Positions 24,001 through 30,800 of a stretch of DNA of 64,000 nt are shown here, in pieces. The notes beneath the pieces are model-generated. The model was not told the origin of the DNA. It did no database searches and saw only the letters and a list, made by a program, of their open reading frames with translations. Positions within the stretch are counted from its first letter, which is position 1. Each line of letters begins with the position of its first letter. Origin of the DNA: Norana najaformis (lineage: Eukaryota; Annelida; Clitellata; Crassiclitellata; Hormogastridae); assembly GCA_964023275.1 (NCBI GenBank), contig OZ029916.1, forward strand, positions 43,684,896 to 43,748,895, written 5' to 3'. The position numbers and the translations under genes were made by a program.

Positions 24001-24538
24001 GACGGCAGTTTGGCTTTGAAGTGATTGTTGATCGTGCCTTTTACTATTGTGATCATGGTGCTAATATGAAAGTCTCAAAATTAGATTAGCTTATGATTAG
24101 GACACAACAGGTGATCAGGCACTCTGAGTTTGGCCTTTTCCAGTGTTTTAGGAACTGTTAATCATGGACAAACTGGACATTCAGTCAGATGTAGTCCAAG
24201 CTTTAAGAAGTCTGTATTAAAGTTGAGACATGCATGTAACTGTATTGTAATACATAATTTATATAGCGCCTGTGTACCTACTCAGAGACATTCAACCAAG
24301 CCCCAGCAAGAGAAGATTTTTTGGCATATAATTTTTTAATATATAATTACCAAAACTTTTATGCAAAAATGTTTTCATTGATTTGTAGTTTGAAAACTAT
24401 CTGAGTCAGTATCCGGCTGCTAATTCCTACGAAGCCGATATTTTCACTTCCTTCCAACAGACCATCGAACAAAATATCAACTGGAGACAAAGAAATGCAC
24501 CGGAAATCAACAGCTGGCTGAGAAGCCTGAATTTCTAG
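1..24538 (+). CDS. M1-family zinc aminopeptidase (aminopeptidase N-like), 21 exons, 5' end outside window
   Basis: Removes N-terminal amino acids from peptides, probably as a type II membrane ectoenzyme. Exons I place: 1-156, 1922-2308, 2984-3145, 3777-3900, 4629-4755, 5399-5553, 6466-6579, 7385-7525, 8785-8853, 9730-9795, 14904-15103, 15791-15873, 16693-16829, 17106-17161, 17420-17570, 18589-18668, 20196-20309, 21913-22086, 23023-23160, 23723-23789, 24389-24538 (stop TAG). Joined they give 949 codons in one frame from base 2. Visible hallmarks: GGMENWG exopeptidase motif (residues 329-335 of the fragment), HEILH at 365-369 with the third zinc ligand Glu 388 exactly 18 residues on (HEXXH-X18-E), and the catalytic Tyr in EYSKGASIIRML (Tyr 453). 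Introns after exons 2, 9 and 18 start with GC. All active-site residues are present, so the enzyme should be active. The membrane anchor must lie upstream of the window. Paralogue identity (APN, APA or ERAP type) is not resolved. Confidence 0.93.
157..1921 (+). other. M1 intron 1, repeat-filled
   Basis: It holds a copy of SINE family A (about 205-402, tail of ATTACG repeats), another short tail remnant near 510-530, a two-copy degenerate tandem duplication at about 620-770 (each with TTTGAGACAATCCTTA), and an AT-rich degenerate tandem region at about 1290-1730 built from TTTCTACAGTTATAAACTG-like units. No coding exon seen. Confidence 0.6.
205..402 (+). repeat. SINE family A copy (sense +)
   Basis: Shares the family-A body: CTTGGATCTTGACCTGGAAC, GAACCGAACCC, TTGACTAAGCGCCTG, AAGCTGGTTCC, CTTTCGTTGG, GTAGAAATCTC-like end and an ATTACG tail. 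Diverged at many sites, so an older copy. Confidence 0.75.
2315..2745 (+). repeat. Tandem repeat in M1 intron 2
   Basis: Roughly 80-bp units containing GTAATCAGTTTGCTATGTT and TGTTATGTAATTTTCTGTTT recur from just after the GC donor at 2309, then decay into TGTTATG-rich sequence. Confidence 0.7.
3218..3440 (+). repeat. SINE family A copy (sense +)
   Basis: Well-preserved body from CTTCTTCCTCTTATCTGTCT to the ATTACGATTACGATTA tail, in M1 intron 3. Includes ACTGAGCGCCTGTGAAGAAG and GTTGGGCGCTGTAGAAATCT, the GCGCC...GGCGC stem shared by the family. Confidence 0.85.
4805..4990 (+). repeat. Tandem repeat in M1 intron 5
   Basis: About five units of roughly 35-40 bp with GGTAGATAAAGGTAACACAC, starting about 50 bp after the donor at 4756. 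The units contain GGTAAGGTAG, which resembles a splice donor. Confidence 0.8.
5020..5135 (+). repeat. SINE family E copy, 3' half (sense +)
   Basis: GGTGAAGGATCTCG, GAGGCCATCCGGTCGCTGTA and an ACATTTACATTTACAATTAC tail match the 3' half of the tRNA-derived SINE best seen at 57645-57905. Confidence 0.75.
5985..6230 (+). repeat. Possible SINE-like relic in M1 intron 6
   Basis: Contains GGCCTGGGATTCTGAAACCC, resembling a decayed tRNA B-box, followed by non-coding sequence. No second copy is present in this window, so the call is weak. Confidence 0.3.
6328..6452 (+). repeat. 5'-truncated SINE family A copy beside a splice acceptor
   Basis: Begins at GAACCGAACCCTTTTGCC and runs to GATTACGATTACGA. 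The element ends about 13-15 bp before the acceptor AG (6464-6465) of M1 exon 7, so part of the natural polypyrimidine/branch region must be supplied by or squeezed against the SINE. Confidence 0.85.
6610..6830 (+). repeat. CTATCTCTTTCGCTATTACT-type tandem repeat
   Basis: Degenerate 6-bp-based (CTATCA/CTCTTT) and longer units, such as TCTTTGTCGCTCTCACTAT, in M1 intron 7. It starts about 30 bp after the donor at 6580. Confidence 0.7.
6900..7100 (-). repeat. SINE family B copy (sense -)
   Basis: On the minus strand it ends with a GGCGC-AACACAAG-like motif and an AGATTAGATTAG tail. The body (GACCTATTGGAGTTCTGCAC) matches copies at 16125-16270, 25870-26060 and 56325-56430. Confidence 0.65.
7526..7761 (+). 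repeat. 13-bp minisatellite starting exactly at the M1 intron 8 donor
   Basis: About 18 nearly perfect copies of TTAGGCTTTCTTG. The first copy is the splice donor itself (AAG|GTAGGCTTTCTTG), so the array grew from the 5' splice site. Confidence 0.95.
8255..8390 (-). repeat. SINE family E copy, 3' half (sense -)
   Basis: Reverse complement reads GGCGCTCATTCAAACTGCAG, then TAAATTCATTGAAAAATGAG, GAGGCCATACGGTCGCTATA and AAAATAAGT, matching family E. Confidence 0.75.
8470..8740 (+). repeat. GATGATG-rich low-complexity region
   Basis: Imperfect (GAT)n/(GGT)n tract in M1 intron 8. No coding potential beyond low-complexity translations. Confidence 0.8.
8886..9006 (+). repeat. CAGA/CATACAGA microsatellite
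   Basis: ACAGACAGACATACAGAC units ending in (GGCA)n, in M1 intron 9, about 30 bp after the GC donor at 8854. Confidence 0.9.
10229..14065 (-). CDS. NTE: Neuropathy target esterase-like patatin phospholipase (PNPLA6/7 family), intronless, antisense in M1 intron 10
   Basis: Predicted ER-membrane lysophospholipase acting on phosphatidylcholine and lysophospholipids. The 1278 residues are close to family length. Order seen: N-terminal membrane segment (about 8-27, FLRSILGAFALILLGAYLFL) then basic RRRR; three cyclic-nucleotide-binding-like domains (about 125-265, 425-560, 560-690; e.g. DSIYVVQAGKVRLYI, DCLYLVISGCLKVKQ, DCVYIVLNGRL); and a patatin domain with oxyanion motif GGGAARG (about 883), nucleophile GTSIG (Ser about 914) and dyad Asp in LLLDGAYVNN (about 1033). 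An in-frame TAG 17 codons upstream of the ATG at 14063-14065 fixes the start. Family members in animals have many introns, while this is one uninterrupted 3.8-kb frame, GC-richer than its AT-rich surroundings; I infer an old retrogene kept intact by selection. No poly-A tract or target duplication remains visible. Confidence 0.95.
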   Translation of the reverse strand: MEVDFLRSILGAFALILLGAYLFLVRRRRLNGDKDVLERPPKRRLSFRKREKIIFYGRRLIRKVSEGRRQRLASIIGKRLQKLRKERVPTRIRDPSQSLLEVDLPGLESTDQTLPTEMMYMLRNVRVFGHFEEPIFLELCRFVESRSVPAETFLFCIGDDDDSIYVVQAGKVRLYIAEPDGVQSCVKEVAQGESIHSLLSILDVLTGCQAKYKTVYAVAEVDSTILRLPLKTLRIVLDRYPESLVRVVQIIAVRLQRVTFLALHNYLGLSKELFNQSTKLVAPNDQGSASVVRTPVKLQRHPEDEGHRVHPRGTPAGAEEDTHDRRGREIHVWPSREGSNPETRRLQSAVSFSHEYLDTSVSCHSEPKEKVSGTVNSVEKLRSRTISSTGCARAQSGKITQEIPAEANSMLSEQDVRSAVRHLADLLGINDEGLLNDRFRVLSFAAGSTLVKEGEHEDCLYLVISGCLKVKQQLLGNSEEQRTLYAVHPGEMVGALAVLTGEPSLFTIETATDPTVVLGLDKKDFYALLKQKPQIVLNMGQIVLRRMSPFVRQIDFALDWIFIEAGRALYRQRDKSDCVYIVLNGRLRSICHLASGRKELAGEHGRGELVGLVEVLTQTVRPATMMAVRDTELAQIPDGLLHLIKRSHPQIVTRLIHLLGQRILGHLTKQPNLFSMLSKHPHLEPRPLVANFSTVAVLPVSDRVPLTNFTRELRRALDLIGPTLCLSQESVEARLGSSAFDSVNAYRLSSWLSQQEDVHRMVLYQCDFRLTPWTHRCIRQADCVLVVAVADHDPSVGELERQLEKLSSRAQKELVLLHREDSAGPRDTLDWLSRRDWITAHYHIRCPADVLSRKGQKPKVRPVSRTSDFSRLARILTGTAVGLVLGGGAARGCAHVGILRAMVETDIPIDMVGGTSIGAFMGALWSQETNFVRFRRLAKEWSLSMSKIWSLMMDFTYPLTSLLSGNRFNRKIESVLRDCNIEDLWLPYFCVTTDVTASKMRVHTQGCLWRYVRSSMSLAGYLPPLCDPVDGHLLLDGAYVNNLPADVMKSHGAQTILAVDVSSESDTEFTNYGDELSGWWLLWTRWCPWVEKARVPSMAEVQSRLAYVSCERLLEAVKSSEFYDYVRPPISKYQSLQFAKFDEIAQVGYKHGKALFEEWQRTGRMRRLFARATSGEAPKPLGTETGFMNLADILTVNKEANYACPVTSPIGSDSVSDRAEDKMDDRISVSSEPILSLRVESTGNMDLTERIKAGSEGASICSFLGSCPADEESDDDFA
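14787..14860 (+). repeat. Repeat family D copy 1
   Basis: Contains TGTTATAAACGATGATATCG, TTTATATAGCGCCTTTCAAA and CACGTAAATAGTCAG. A near-identical copy lies at 15968-16043; the pair flanks M1 exons 11-12. The AGCGCC core is also in the other repeat families. Confidence 0.75.
15124..15315 (+). repeat. 37-bp tandem repeat in M1 intron 11
   Basis: About five copies with GTGTACATACCATAGACTGA and CAGACCACTTATACCTC. The array begins about 20 bp after the donor at 15104. Confidence 0.85.
15590..15760 (+). repeat. AT-rich (TA/CATATA)n tract
   Basis: Alternating TATA/CATATA sequence in M1 intron 11, able to form cruciforms. No gene. Confidence 0.85.
15968..16043 (+). repeat. Repeat family D copy 2
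   Basis: TGTTGTAAACGATGATATTG and GGTCCTTAAAAGGTTCCACG match the copy at 14787-14860 in direct orientation. Confidence 0.75.
16125..16270 (-). repeat. SINE family B copy (sense -)
   Basis: Minus-strand end is ACGGCGCCTCAGAAGTCCTT with a TAGATTTGATTAAATTAAA tail. The body shares CTGGTTTCACTGGGACTTCG with its relatives. Confidence 0.65.
16428..16600 (-). repeat. SINE family E copy, 3' half (sense -)
   Basis: Reverse complement carries GAGGCCATACGGTCCCTATA-GAAAACGTACATTTGCATTT, the family-E end and tail. Confidence 0.7.
16935..17074 (+). repeat. 140-bp direct repeat, copy 1 (M1 intron 13)
   Basis: Runs from an (ATT)n tract through TACTGATAATAATTATTACT, AATTCAGCATGGGTAGGATT and CTGAAGAGAGTTCAGTTCGT. 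Identical or nearly so to 17850-17990. Confidence 0.9.
17571..17806 (+). repeat. 42-bp minisatellite re-creating the M1 intron 15 donor
   Basis: Six units start at 17571, 17613, 17655, 17697, 17739 and 17781, each with GTATCTCA. The first is the donor of exon 15 (CTGCAG|GTATCT). Units at 17697 and 17739 also read CAG|GTATCT. The unit is 14 codons long and open, so any later donor would stay in frame. One stray copy lies at about 18088. Confidence 0.95.
17850..17990 (+). repeat. 140-bp direct repeat, copy 2 (M1 intron 15)
   Basis: Second copy of the 16935-17074 sequence, same orientation. Together they bracket exons 14 and 15. Short flanking matches (TAATAAACATTGTATAGATT) recur at 17202 and 17806. 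Confidence 0.9.
18360..18500 (+). repeat. CATA/TA microsatellite region
   Basis: (CATA)n and (TA)n tracts in M1 intron 15. Confidence 0.85.
18722..18805 (+). repeat. (TA)n tract with inverted arms
   Basis: ACCAATATATATATATA is mirrored by TATATATATTGGTGTATATA, a palindromic AT region in M1 intron 16. Confidence 0.8.
19070..19200 (+). repeat. Three-copy 46-bp tandem repeat
   Basis: Units contain CATGTAATCAAGGCATTC and ACGCCCCAAGGAATGTGA, in M1 intron 16. Confidence 0.85.
19285..19440 (+). repeat. (AATC)n / (AAAC)n microsatellite
   Basis: CAATCAATCAATCA runs then CAAACAAACAAACAAA. Confidence 0.9.
20730..20985 (+). repeat. Possible retroelement 3' end with (GAT)n tail
   Basis: Ends AGCACCTACGGGCGCTGAAC then (TGA)n. 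Resembles the 3' end of a LINE or SINE with an ATG-type tail. No second copy is seen here. Confidence 0.3.
21076..21290 (-). repeat. SINE family A copy (sense -)
   Basis: On + it starts TAATCGTAATCGTAATTCCG and continues CAGCGCCCAACGAAAGC, ACCAGCTTACAGGCGCTTAG and GGTTCCAGGTCAAGATCCAG, the reverse complement of the family. Confidence 0.85.
22735..22825 (-). repeat. SINE family E copy, 3' end (sense -)
   Basis: TATATAGCGACCATATGGCC and TTTATCGAGTGAAATCCTTC match the reverse complement of family E. Confidence 0.7.
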
Positions 24539-24766
24539 ATGAAACGCCTTGGTTACAATCGTAGACGAGCTGTGGTTGTCGATCTAAGGAACGGATAACC
24601 TTTAGCAAGATGAAACTTAATTTGATCAAGTTTAGTATGAACAAAATTTTGTGTATTTTATTGCATATTTGTAAGAGGTTTTTATAAGAAAGTTTTGAAA
24701 GAAATTGTTAGGAAAGAATTTTGTAAATTTACATAGCGCATGTTAAGGAAACTTACAAATATCAGC

Positions 24767-25512
24767 TTACGAAAAAACTTGATTTAGTATGAACATCTTG
24801 AACCTACAGAAACCGTTTTTAAAAAACTTGATTTTGTATGAACATCTTGAACCTACGGAAACCGTTATTAAAAAAACTTGATTTAGTATGAACATCTTGA
24901 ACCTACGGAAACCGTTATTAAAAAAACTTGATTTAGTATGAACATCTTGAACCTACGGAAACCGTTATTAAAAAAACTTGATTTTGTATGAACATCTTGA
25001 ACCTACAGAAACCGTTTTTAAAAAACTTGATTTAGTATGAACATCTTGAACCTACAGAAACCGTTTTTAAAAAACTTGATTTTGTATGAACATCTTGAAC
25101 CTACAGAAACCATTTTTAAAAAACTTGATTTTGTATGAACATCTTGAACCTACAGAAACCATTTTTAAAAAACTTGATTTTGTATGAACATCTTGAATCT
25201 ACAGAAACCGTTTTTAAAAAACTTGATTTTGTATGAACATCTTGAACCTACAGAAACCATTTTTAAAAAACTTGATTTTGTATGAACATCTTGAACCTAC
25301 AGAAACCATTTTTAAAAAACTTGATTTTGTATGAACATCTTGAACCTACAGAAACCGTTTTTAAAAAACTTGATTTTGTATGAACATCTTGAACCTACAG
25401 AAACCATTTTTAAAAAACTTGATTTAGCATGAACATCTTGAACCTACAGAAACTGTTTTTAAAAAAACTTGATTTAGTATGAACATCTTGAACCTACAGA
25501 AACTGTTATTAC
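24767..25512 (+). repeat. 49-50 bp tandem array just after the M1 stop codon
   Basis: About 15 copies with AACATCTTGAACCTACAGAA and AACTTGATTTTGTATG, starting about 230 bp after the stop, so probably in the 3' UTR. Several units contain GTTATTAAAAAA, i.e. the ATTAAA variant polyadenylation signal. There are no spacers, so it is not a CRISPR array. Confidence 0.95.
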
Positions 25513-25783
25513 GCTGTTTGCTTAAATCATGATAGACTAAGTTGCTTATCATAGTATCTTCATTGTCTTCTCTGTTTTTATACAATGAGTTAAGTGTATT
25601 TATACAATGAATTGTTTTCATTTATTTATTGACAGTAATGCATTAATTGCCGATATTATAATGCCGGGTCCAACCCTACCATCAGTTATTGCTCAAGGCT
25701 CATTGACAAGTTCTTCAGAGCATCATGTGCAATTGTTTAGCACCATCCACTGACGCTTCGTCTGTCATTAGTCAGTGCTGCTA

Positions 25784-25789
25784 AATAAA
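25784..25789 (+). terminator. Candidate polyadenylation signal AATAAA for the M1 gene
   Basis: First canonical AATAAA I see downstream of the stop at 24538 (about 1.25 kb on). ATTAAA in the tandem array could be used instead. Confidence 0.35.
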
Positions 25790-25869
25790 CAGAGACTTGG
25801 CGATATCAATGGAAAGGACATACACTAACAGATACAGGAAGGCAGACAACTGTGTATCACATCTGACAT

Positions 25870-26060
25870 AACTTCAGACAACAAATCTAATCTAATGACT
25901 TCTATAGCACCGTTATCATAATACCCAGGGCATCAGTCGAGGGTCGCTTAAAGTCAAAATCGCAGTCAAAAACCATAAACGGCAGCCAGGTCGAATTCCG
26001 ATAGGTCAGAGAAACCACACTGTGGTGGGTAAGCAACTAGGAACAGATGTGTCTTAAGAA
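25870..26060 (-). repeat. SINE family B copy (sense -)
   Basis: TCTAATCTAATGACTTCTAT plus AGCACCGTTATCATAATACC, AGTCAAAATCGCAGTCAAAA and GGTCAGAGAAACCACACTGT match family B on the opposite strand. Confidence 0.75.
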
Positions 26061-27008
26061 AAAAAAACAAAACCAAGTGCTTGTATAAACATCAGTGCAC
26101 ACACTACAGGGAATGCTGCATACACGAAGTGAAAGTAGAGAAGACACAGGAACACAGACAAGCAAACAAACAGTCATATCACCCACTGGCAGTCAAACTG
26201 ACTTCACAGACCGACGCTTTTAGACTTCAGCACTTGCGGGAGGTTCTTGAAACATTCTACTGTATACAGACATTCAGATATAAGGATCTGATTAATAATA
26301 ATAACATACATAAATACAATAGACTAAAACAGCAACCTTACTGCCTTGGAGCATTGCTGGGAGTTTCTTTTAACTGGAGCTATATAAATTTTCAATTACA
26401 GGCTATATTATCCCTAATTAATACCCTCATTCAATTATTTTCTCAGATCTAAATTTAGGTAAATAATGCAAAACAATGGACCAGATTTAGTAAAATACAT
26501 GTTTTTTAGAGTACCTTCAAAGATAAATACATTCTAGACACAAAAGATTACATCAAATGTTTCAAAGTTCATATTTATGTACATGGATACAACTAATAAT
26601 AATGATAATAAGTTATTATTGACAGCGATACGTTACTGCCAACATTAATATTTGCCATAATCACTAACAATATTGTTAAAATGTTATTGTTAACTTTAAC
26701 AATAATAGTTAAAATCACATTAATGACAATAATAGTTATAAATGTTAACACAGAATTCGTGAACACTCATCTTCTTTCCACACAAATAAAACACAGCTGG
26801 TTCCCTACGACAAAAGTCGATTTATTTTGGGGCCGATTTATTTTGGGGCTCAAATTCAAGCATCATTTTACCATAAAACTAGGTTATGACGCAAGGCAGG
26901 GTAAGCCAGTCACGCTAAATAGTTTCTGTACACAGAAGTCAGTTTAACAATATAACAGAAAACTGGTATTTATAATCTAAGGCAGACTTTAAACTGCATC
27001 CTGAGGGC
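26061..27008. other. AT-rich intergenic stretch, no gene recognised
   Basis: One open frame of 123 codons (26081-26452) has no recognisable domain and its composition looks random, so I do not call it. The rest is AT-rich with short AATA/ATTGTTAA runs. Confidence 0.5.
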
Positions 27009-27254
27009 ATGTGCTGTGAAAGAGTGGAATGTCTGCTCAGAGAAAAAGATAATCCAAGGAACAATTCCTGGATCCCAAGCTTTGGGAAGATCCAAATGAC
27101 ATGGATTGATCACATCAAGTTGTGTACTGAATTATCATTTGACCAGTTAGTACAGGAGACAAGGGACAGAAGCAAATGGCACAAAATTGTCCGTGGTGCA
27201 GACAATCCTCGGCTCAAGACCAGACTTTCAGCTCACATTCAACTAAAGGAATGA
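27009..27254 (+). pseudogene. LINE ORF2 C-terminal relic
   Basis: The translation contains MTWIDHIKLC, LSFDQLVQETRDRSKWHKIV and RGADNP, the tail typical of non-LTR retrotransposon ORF2 proteins (W-I-x-x-I-K ... D-R-x-x-W-x-x-I-V). No reverse transcriptase precedes it, so a dead fragment. Confidence 0.6.
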
Positions 27255-27384
27255 TCATAAAGGATTGATCATAATCAAGTGTCACCATAGCAGCAGAATA
27301 CACAAAACATCAACGATAACTCAAAACTCCAAGAGCTTAGAAAATAGTGTTATTTCAAGTATATCATACTTCTGCTAAATATAC

Positions 27385-27386
27385 AA

Positions 27387-27450
<64 letters not shown>
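27385..27450 (+). repeat. (TA)n microsatellite
   Basis: About 30 uninterrupted TA repeats. Confidence 0.97.
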
Positions 27451-27458
<8 letters not shown>

Positions 27459-27837
27459 AATACAGGAATGAAGCAAACAACTCTTAATACACATACATGT
27501 TTATATATCAGACCCTGTTTAATTGCACATCAATTATGAAAACAATGTTCTCAGAAAATAATCTGAATTTACTTTAAAATCTACCCTCAGTACAAACCAA
27601 CCTAACTGTGACAGTTCTTTTTACGGCTTCCAAAGTGGGCCTCATGTAGAGGGTCTAATTTATACATACAGACTATATATGCATGTATATATACACATAT
27701 GTATATATATATATTACCTTTGCAAAGATATATACTTACCCATATGCATATACAGAAGTATAAATCTTTATAAAGATATGTAAGTTTATCTAACAGAGAC
27801 TGTAATGAGCCTGTACAGTTGCTACACAGATACATAA

Positions 27838-27843
27838 TTTATT
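27838..27843 (-). terminator. Polyadenylation signal of the first GGACT-like gene
   Basis: AATAAA on the minus strand 27 nt after the proposed TGA at 27870-27872. Its placement supports this being the true last exon. Confidence 0.65.
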
Positions 27844-27869
27844 GATCAGTTCTAATTTTTGAGCTGGTT

Positions 27870-30800
27870 TCAGAAGATCAGTGCTTCTTCGATGTTTGTG
27901 GCGTTGGACAGGTCCTCGCTAAAATGAAAAACAAACTGGCTTCATTCAGCAGCCATCACCTGTCATCTTGAATCATCTTAACAAAGCGTCGTAATTGTTC
28001 CATCACCATCACCACCAAAAACTGCAGATCATATTTTCAAATCACCAACAGCACAATTTATGTAAGATTTTTATTCAAGTGAAATACGTATGCCCTAAGC
28101 TAAAAAGGAAATATAAGAATAAAGTAAAGTATCACATATCCCACAAGCGAGACGTAGAGAAGGTGCTCATCTATTTTTCTTAGCCCTTCAGCTGCCAATG
28201 GATAAATCCCAATGTCCTGGAGACAGGGCCAGCACATCACTGGACTTGCCATTTACTTCCCAGCTTATGTCATGTCATGTAATCATCTCTGGACTGGATC
28301 CAGTCGTTGATTTCTCTATGACATCCCTCCACAAATCCCGTCTCCCGGCCATCTCTTCAAGGGTCATTCTCCGTCTGCCCTCCGTTTTCCCATAGATAGT
28401 AACTCCGGCACCTTTCAGATCCTCTTCAAGGCAATCTATCCATCTTCTTTTCGGTCTTCCCACTGCTCTCTTTCCGTCCGGTTTGTATTTAAAGATTTTC
28501 TTTGGATTGCGGTTCTCCTCCATCCTCAGGACATGTCCTGCCCACTTCATTCTTCTTTTCTTGATCATATTGCTTATCAATGGTTGCTGTGTTCGTTGTC
28601 TAATACTCTCATTCGTTACATGGTCCTTATAGCTAACTCTTAGTATTCTTCTGAGCCATTTGTTTTCTGCTGCATTCAGTTTCTTCTCCATTGCTCTTGT
28701 AATACTCCATGACTCACATCCATAGATTAGTACTGGGATCACGCATGTGTTGAGGATTTTTAGCTTTATCGCCAGTTTTATATCATGTCGTTTGAAGACC
28801 TTTTGTAATCTGTTAAAGGTTGACCCTGCAAGCGCTATTCTCCTTTTGATTTCTGTTTCTGATCCTCCCCCTGCTTTCATTTCACTTCCCAGATAGACAA
28901 ACTTATTTATTACCTCAATTTCCTGTCCCTTAAGCTTAACTATTGGCCCGTTGTATTCCTTTTTTGTTATTGGCATTATTTTAGTTTTGTTATAGTTAAT
29001 TTTCAGTCCAAGTTTTCCACTTTCCTCTGCTAATGCCTCCAACAACTCCATTATTCTTGTTAGGCATTCTGCAATCATACATGCATCATCTGCATATTCG
29101 ACATCCTCTGTATTTCTTGGTTGAGATTGTGCTCCCAATTTATGAGTTCTTTCCAGACGTCTCATGATATAGTCCAATACCATATTAAACAAGATTGGTG
29201 ACAGGATGCACCCCTGTCGGAAACCTGTTTCTATCTTGAACCATTCCGTTTCTTCTCCTTCTAGTCGAATGCATGCCATTATTGTGCCATATAGTTTTCT
29301 GATGAGTCTGATTAATTTGGCGTGAATGCCATATTTCTCCAAGATCTTCCATGCTCCTGATCTCCAGACTGAGTCGTAGGCCTGGGCAAAGTCAATGAAG
29401 CACATAACTGTTTCTTTATTGTATTCAATTCTTTTTTCGATGATTTGTCGGATTACAAAGATCTGATCTGAACATCCTCTCCCTTTTCGAAATCCACTTT
29501 GATTTTCTCGTAGGATGTCATCCACTCTATCTGCCATTCTATTCAGGATGATTCTGGTGAAAACTTTGCCTGGTACACTTAATAGGCTGATTCCTCTGGA
29601 GTTGCCACATTCTTGTCTGTCTCCTTTTTTATATACTGGAATAATGACTGCTTTTCTCCAGTCCATAGGGATTTCCTCTGCTCTCCATACAGATGTTATT
29701 ACTCGATGCAGCCATTTTACTGTATATGTACCCGTATTCTGCAACATTTCTGCCGTTATCTTACATACTCCTGGGGCCTTGCCTTTTTTCATTTGATTAA
29801 CTGCCCTTTCTACTTCCTCTAGGGATACATCTTCTTCCTCATAATCATCCTCCTCCTCATTTAATAACTCGACCTGATCTATCTCGTTTATTATTTTCTC
29901 TATTTCTTTGGGCTCTTCTCTATTCAGTAACTCCTCAAAATGTTCTTTCCAGCGCTCCATTATCTTCTTTTTTTCAGTGATTATTTCTCCATTTGTTGTC
30001 CTTACTGGTTCTATGTTTATTAGTTTGTTATTAATTTCCCCACTTAGTTTTTTAACGTTGGCAAACAGTTTTTTGCTGTGTCCCCTCTTGTATGCCTCTT
30101 CCATCTCTTGTGCCATATCCTCCAACATAGTGTTCCTGTCTTTACTTAGATTTTTCTTTAGTCGTTTTCTCAGCTCACTCAGTTGCCCACCCTTCTCACT
30201 CTTCTCTCTCTTCGTGTTGGATAACATCTCTCCCTTTGTTTTCGTAACCATTCCCATTATATTCTCAGTCTCTTGTGATATCCATTTCCTTGCTTCATTT
30301 TTTCTGTGTCCTAGTTCTTCTGTCGCCACTTGATTAATTGTGTTTCTGAAGTTTTCCCACTCTATTTCTGCCTCATGACCTTCATCTATTAGATTAGTTA
30401 GTGCTTCATATTTGTTCTGTATCTTAATTTGGAATTGGTTACGTATTGCTTCTTCCTTCAGTTTCTCTGTGTCATAACGTGTTGTTTTTGGTGGTTTTTT
30501 CCCATGTAGCTTGATCTTGATTTCTGACACCACCAAGTGATGGTCTGAATTGATGTCCGCCGATCTATAGACTCTAGTGTTGGTTATTGATGTCAGCCAT
30601 TCTTCTCTTGTAATAATGTAATCTATCAGGTTCTCGGTCTTTCCGTCCGGTGAGCTCCATGTTGTCTTCCTGCTTGGTTCCCAGCTTATGCTGGTACCAA
30701 ATTATACTGCTTGGAGACAGAGGCACGATGCGCACAAACAACTTGACCACAATAACTAATAAAGTACAATGAAAATGGATCTTGCACAAGTAAAGCAGAA

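Larger units (their letters stand above)
9730..24538 (+). other. M1 aminopeptidase C-terminal helical (ERAP1-C-like) region (exons 10-21)
   Basis: Exon 10 (ILEHQYKNVDHNDL) ends the catalytic helices. Exon 11 carries TWIEQMGFPLVTVSR, exon 12 YLWEIPLTYIT, exon 13 DWILVNHNLYGYYRVNYDE, exon 14 NNRAQLIDDSF, exon 15 LTEYLSKELEYLPW. Exon 18 begins ISPDQRFAVYCTVAAHG. The last exon ends in EINSWLRSLNF and TAG. All are standard for the C-terminal superhelix of M1 enzymes that caps the active site. Intron 10 is 5.1 kb because it contains the antisense NTE-like gene. Confidence 0.9.
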
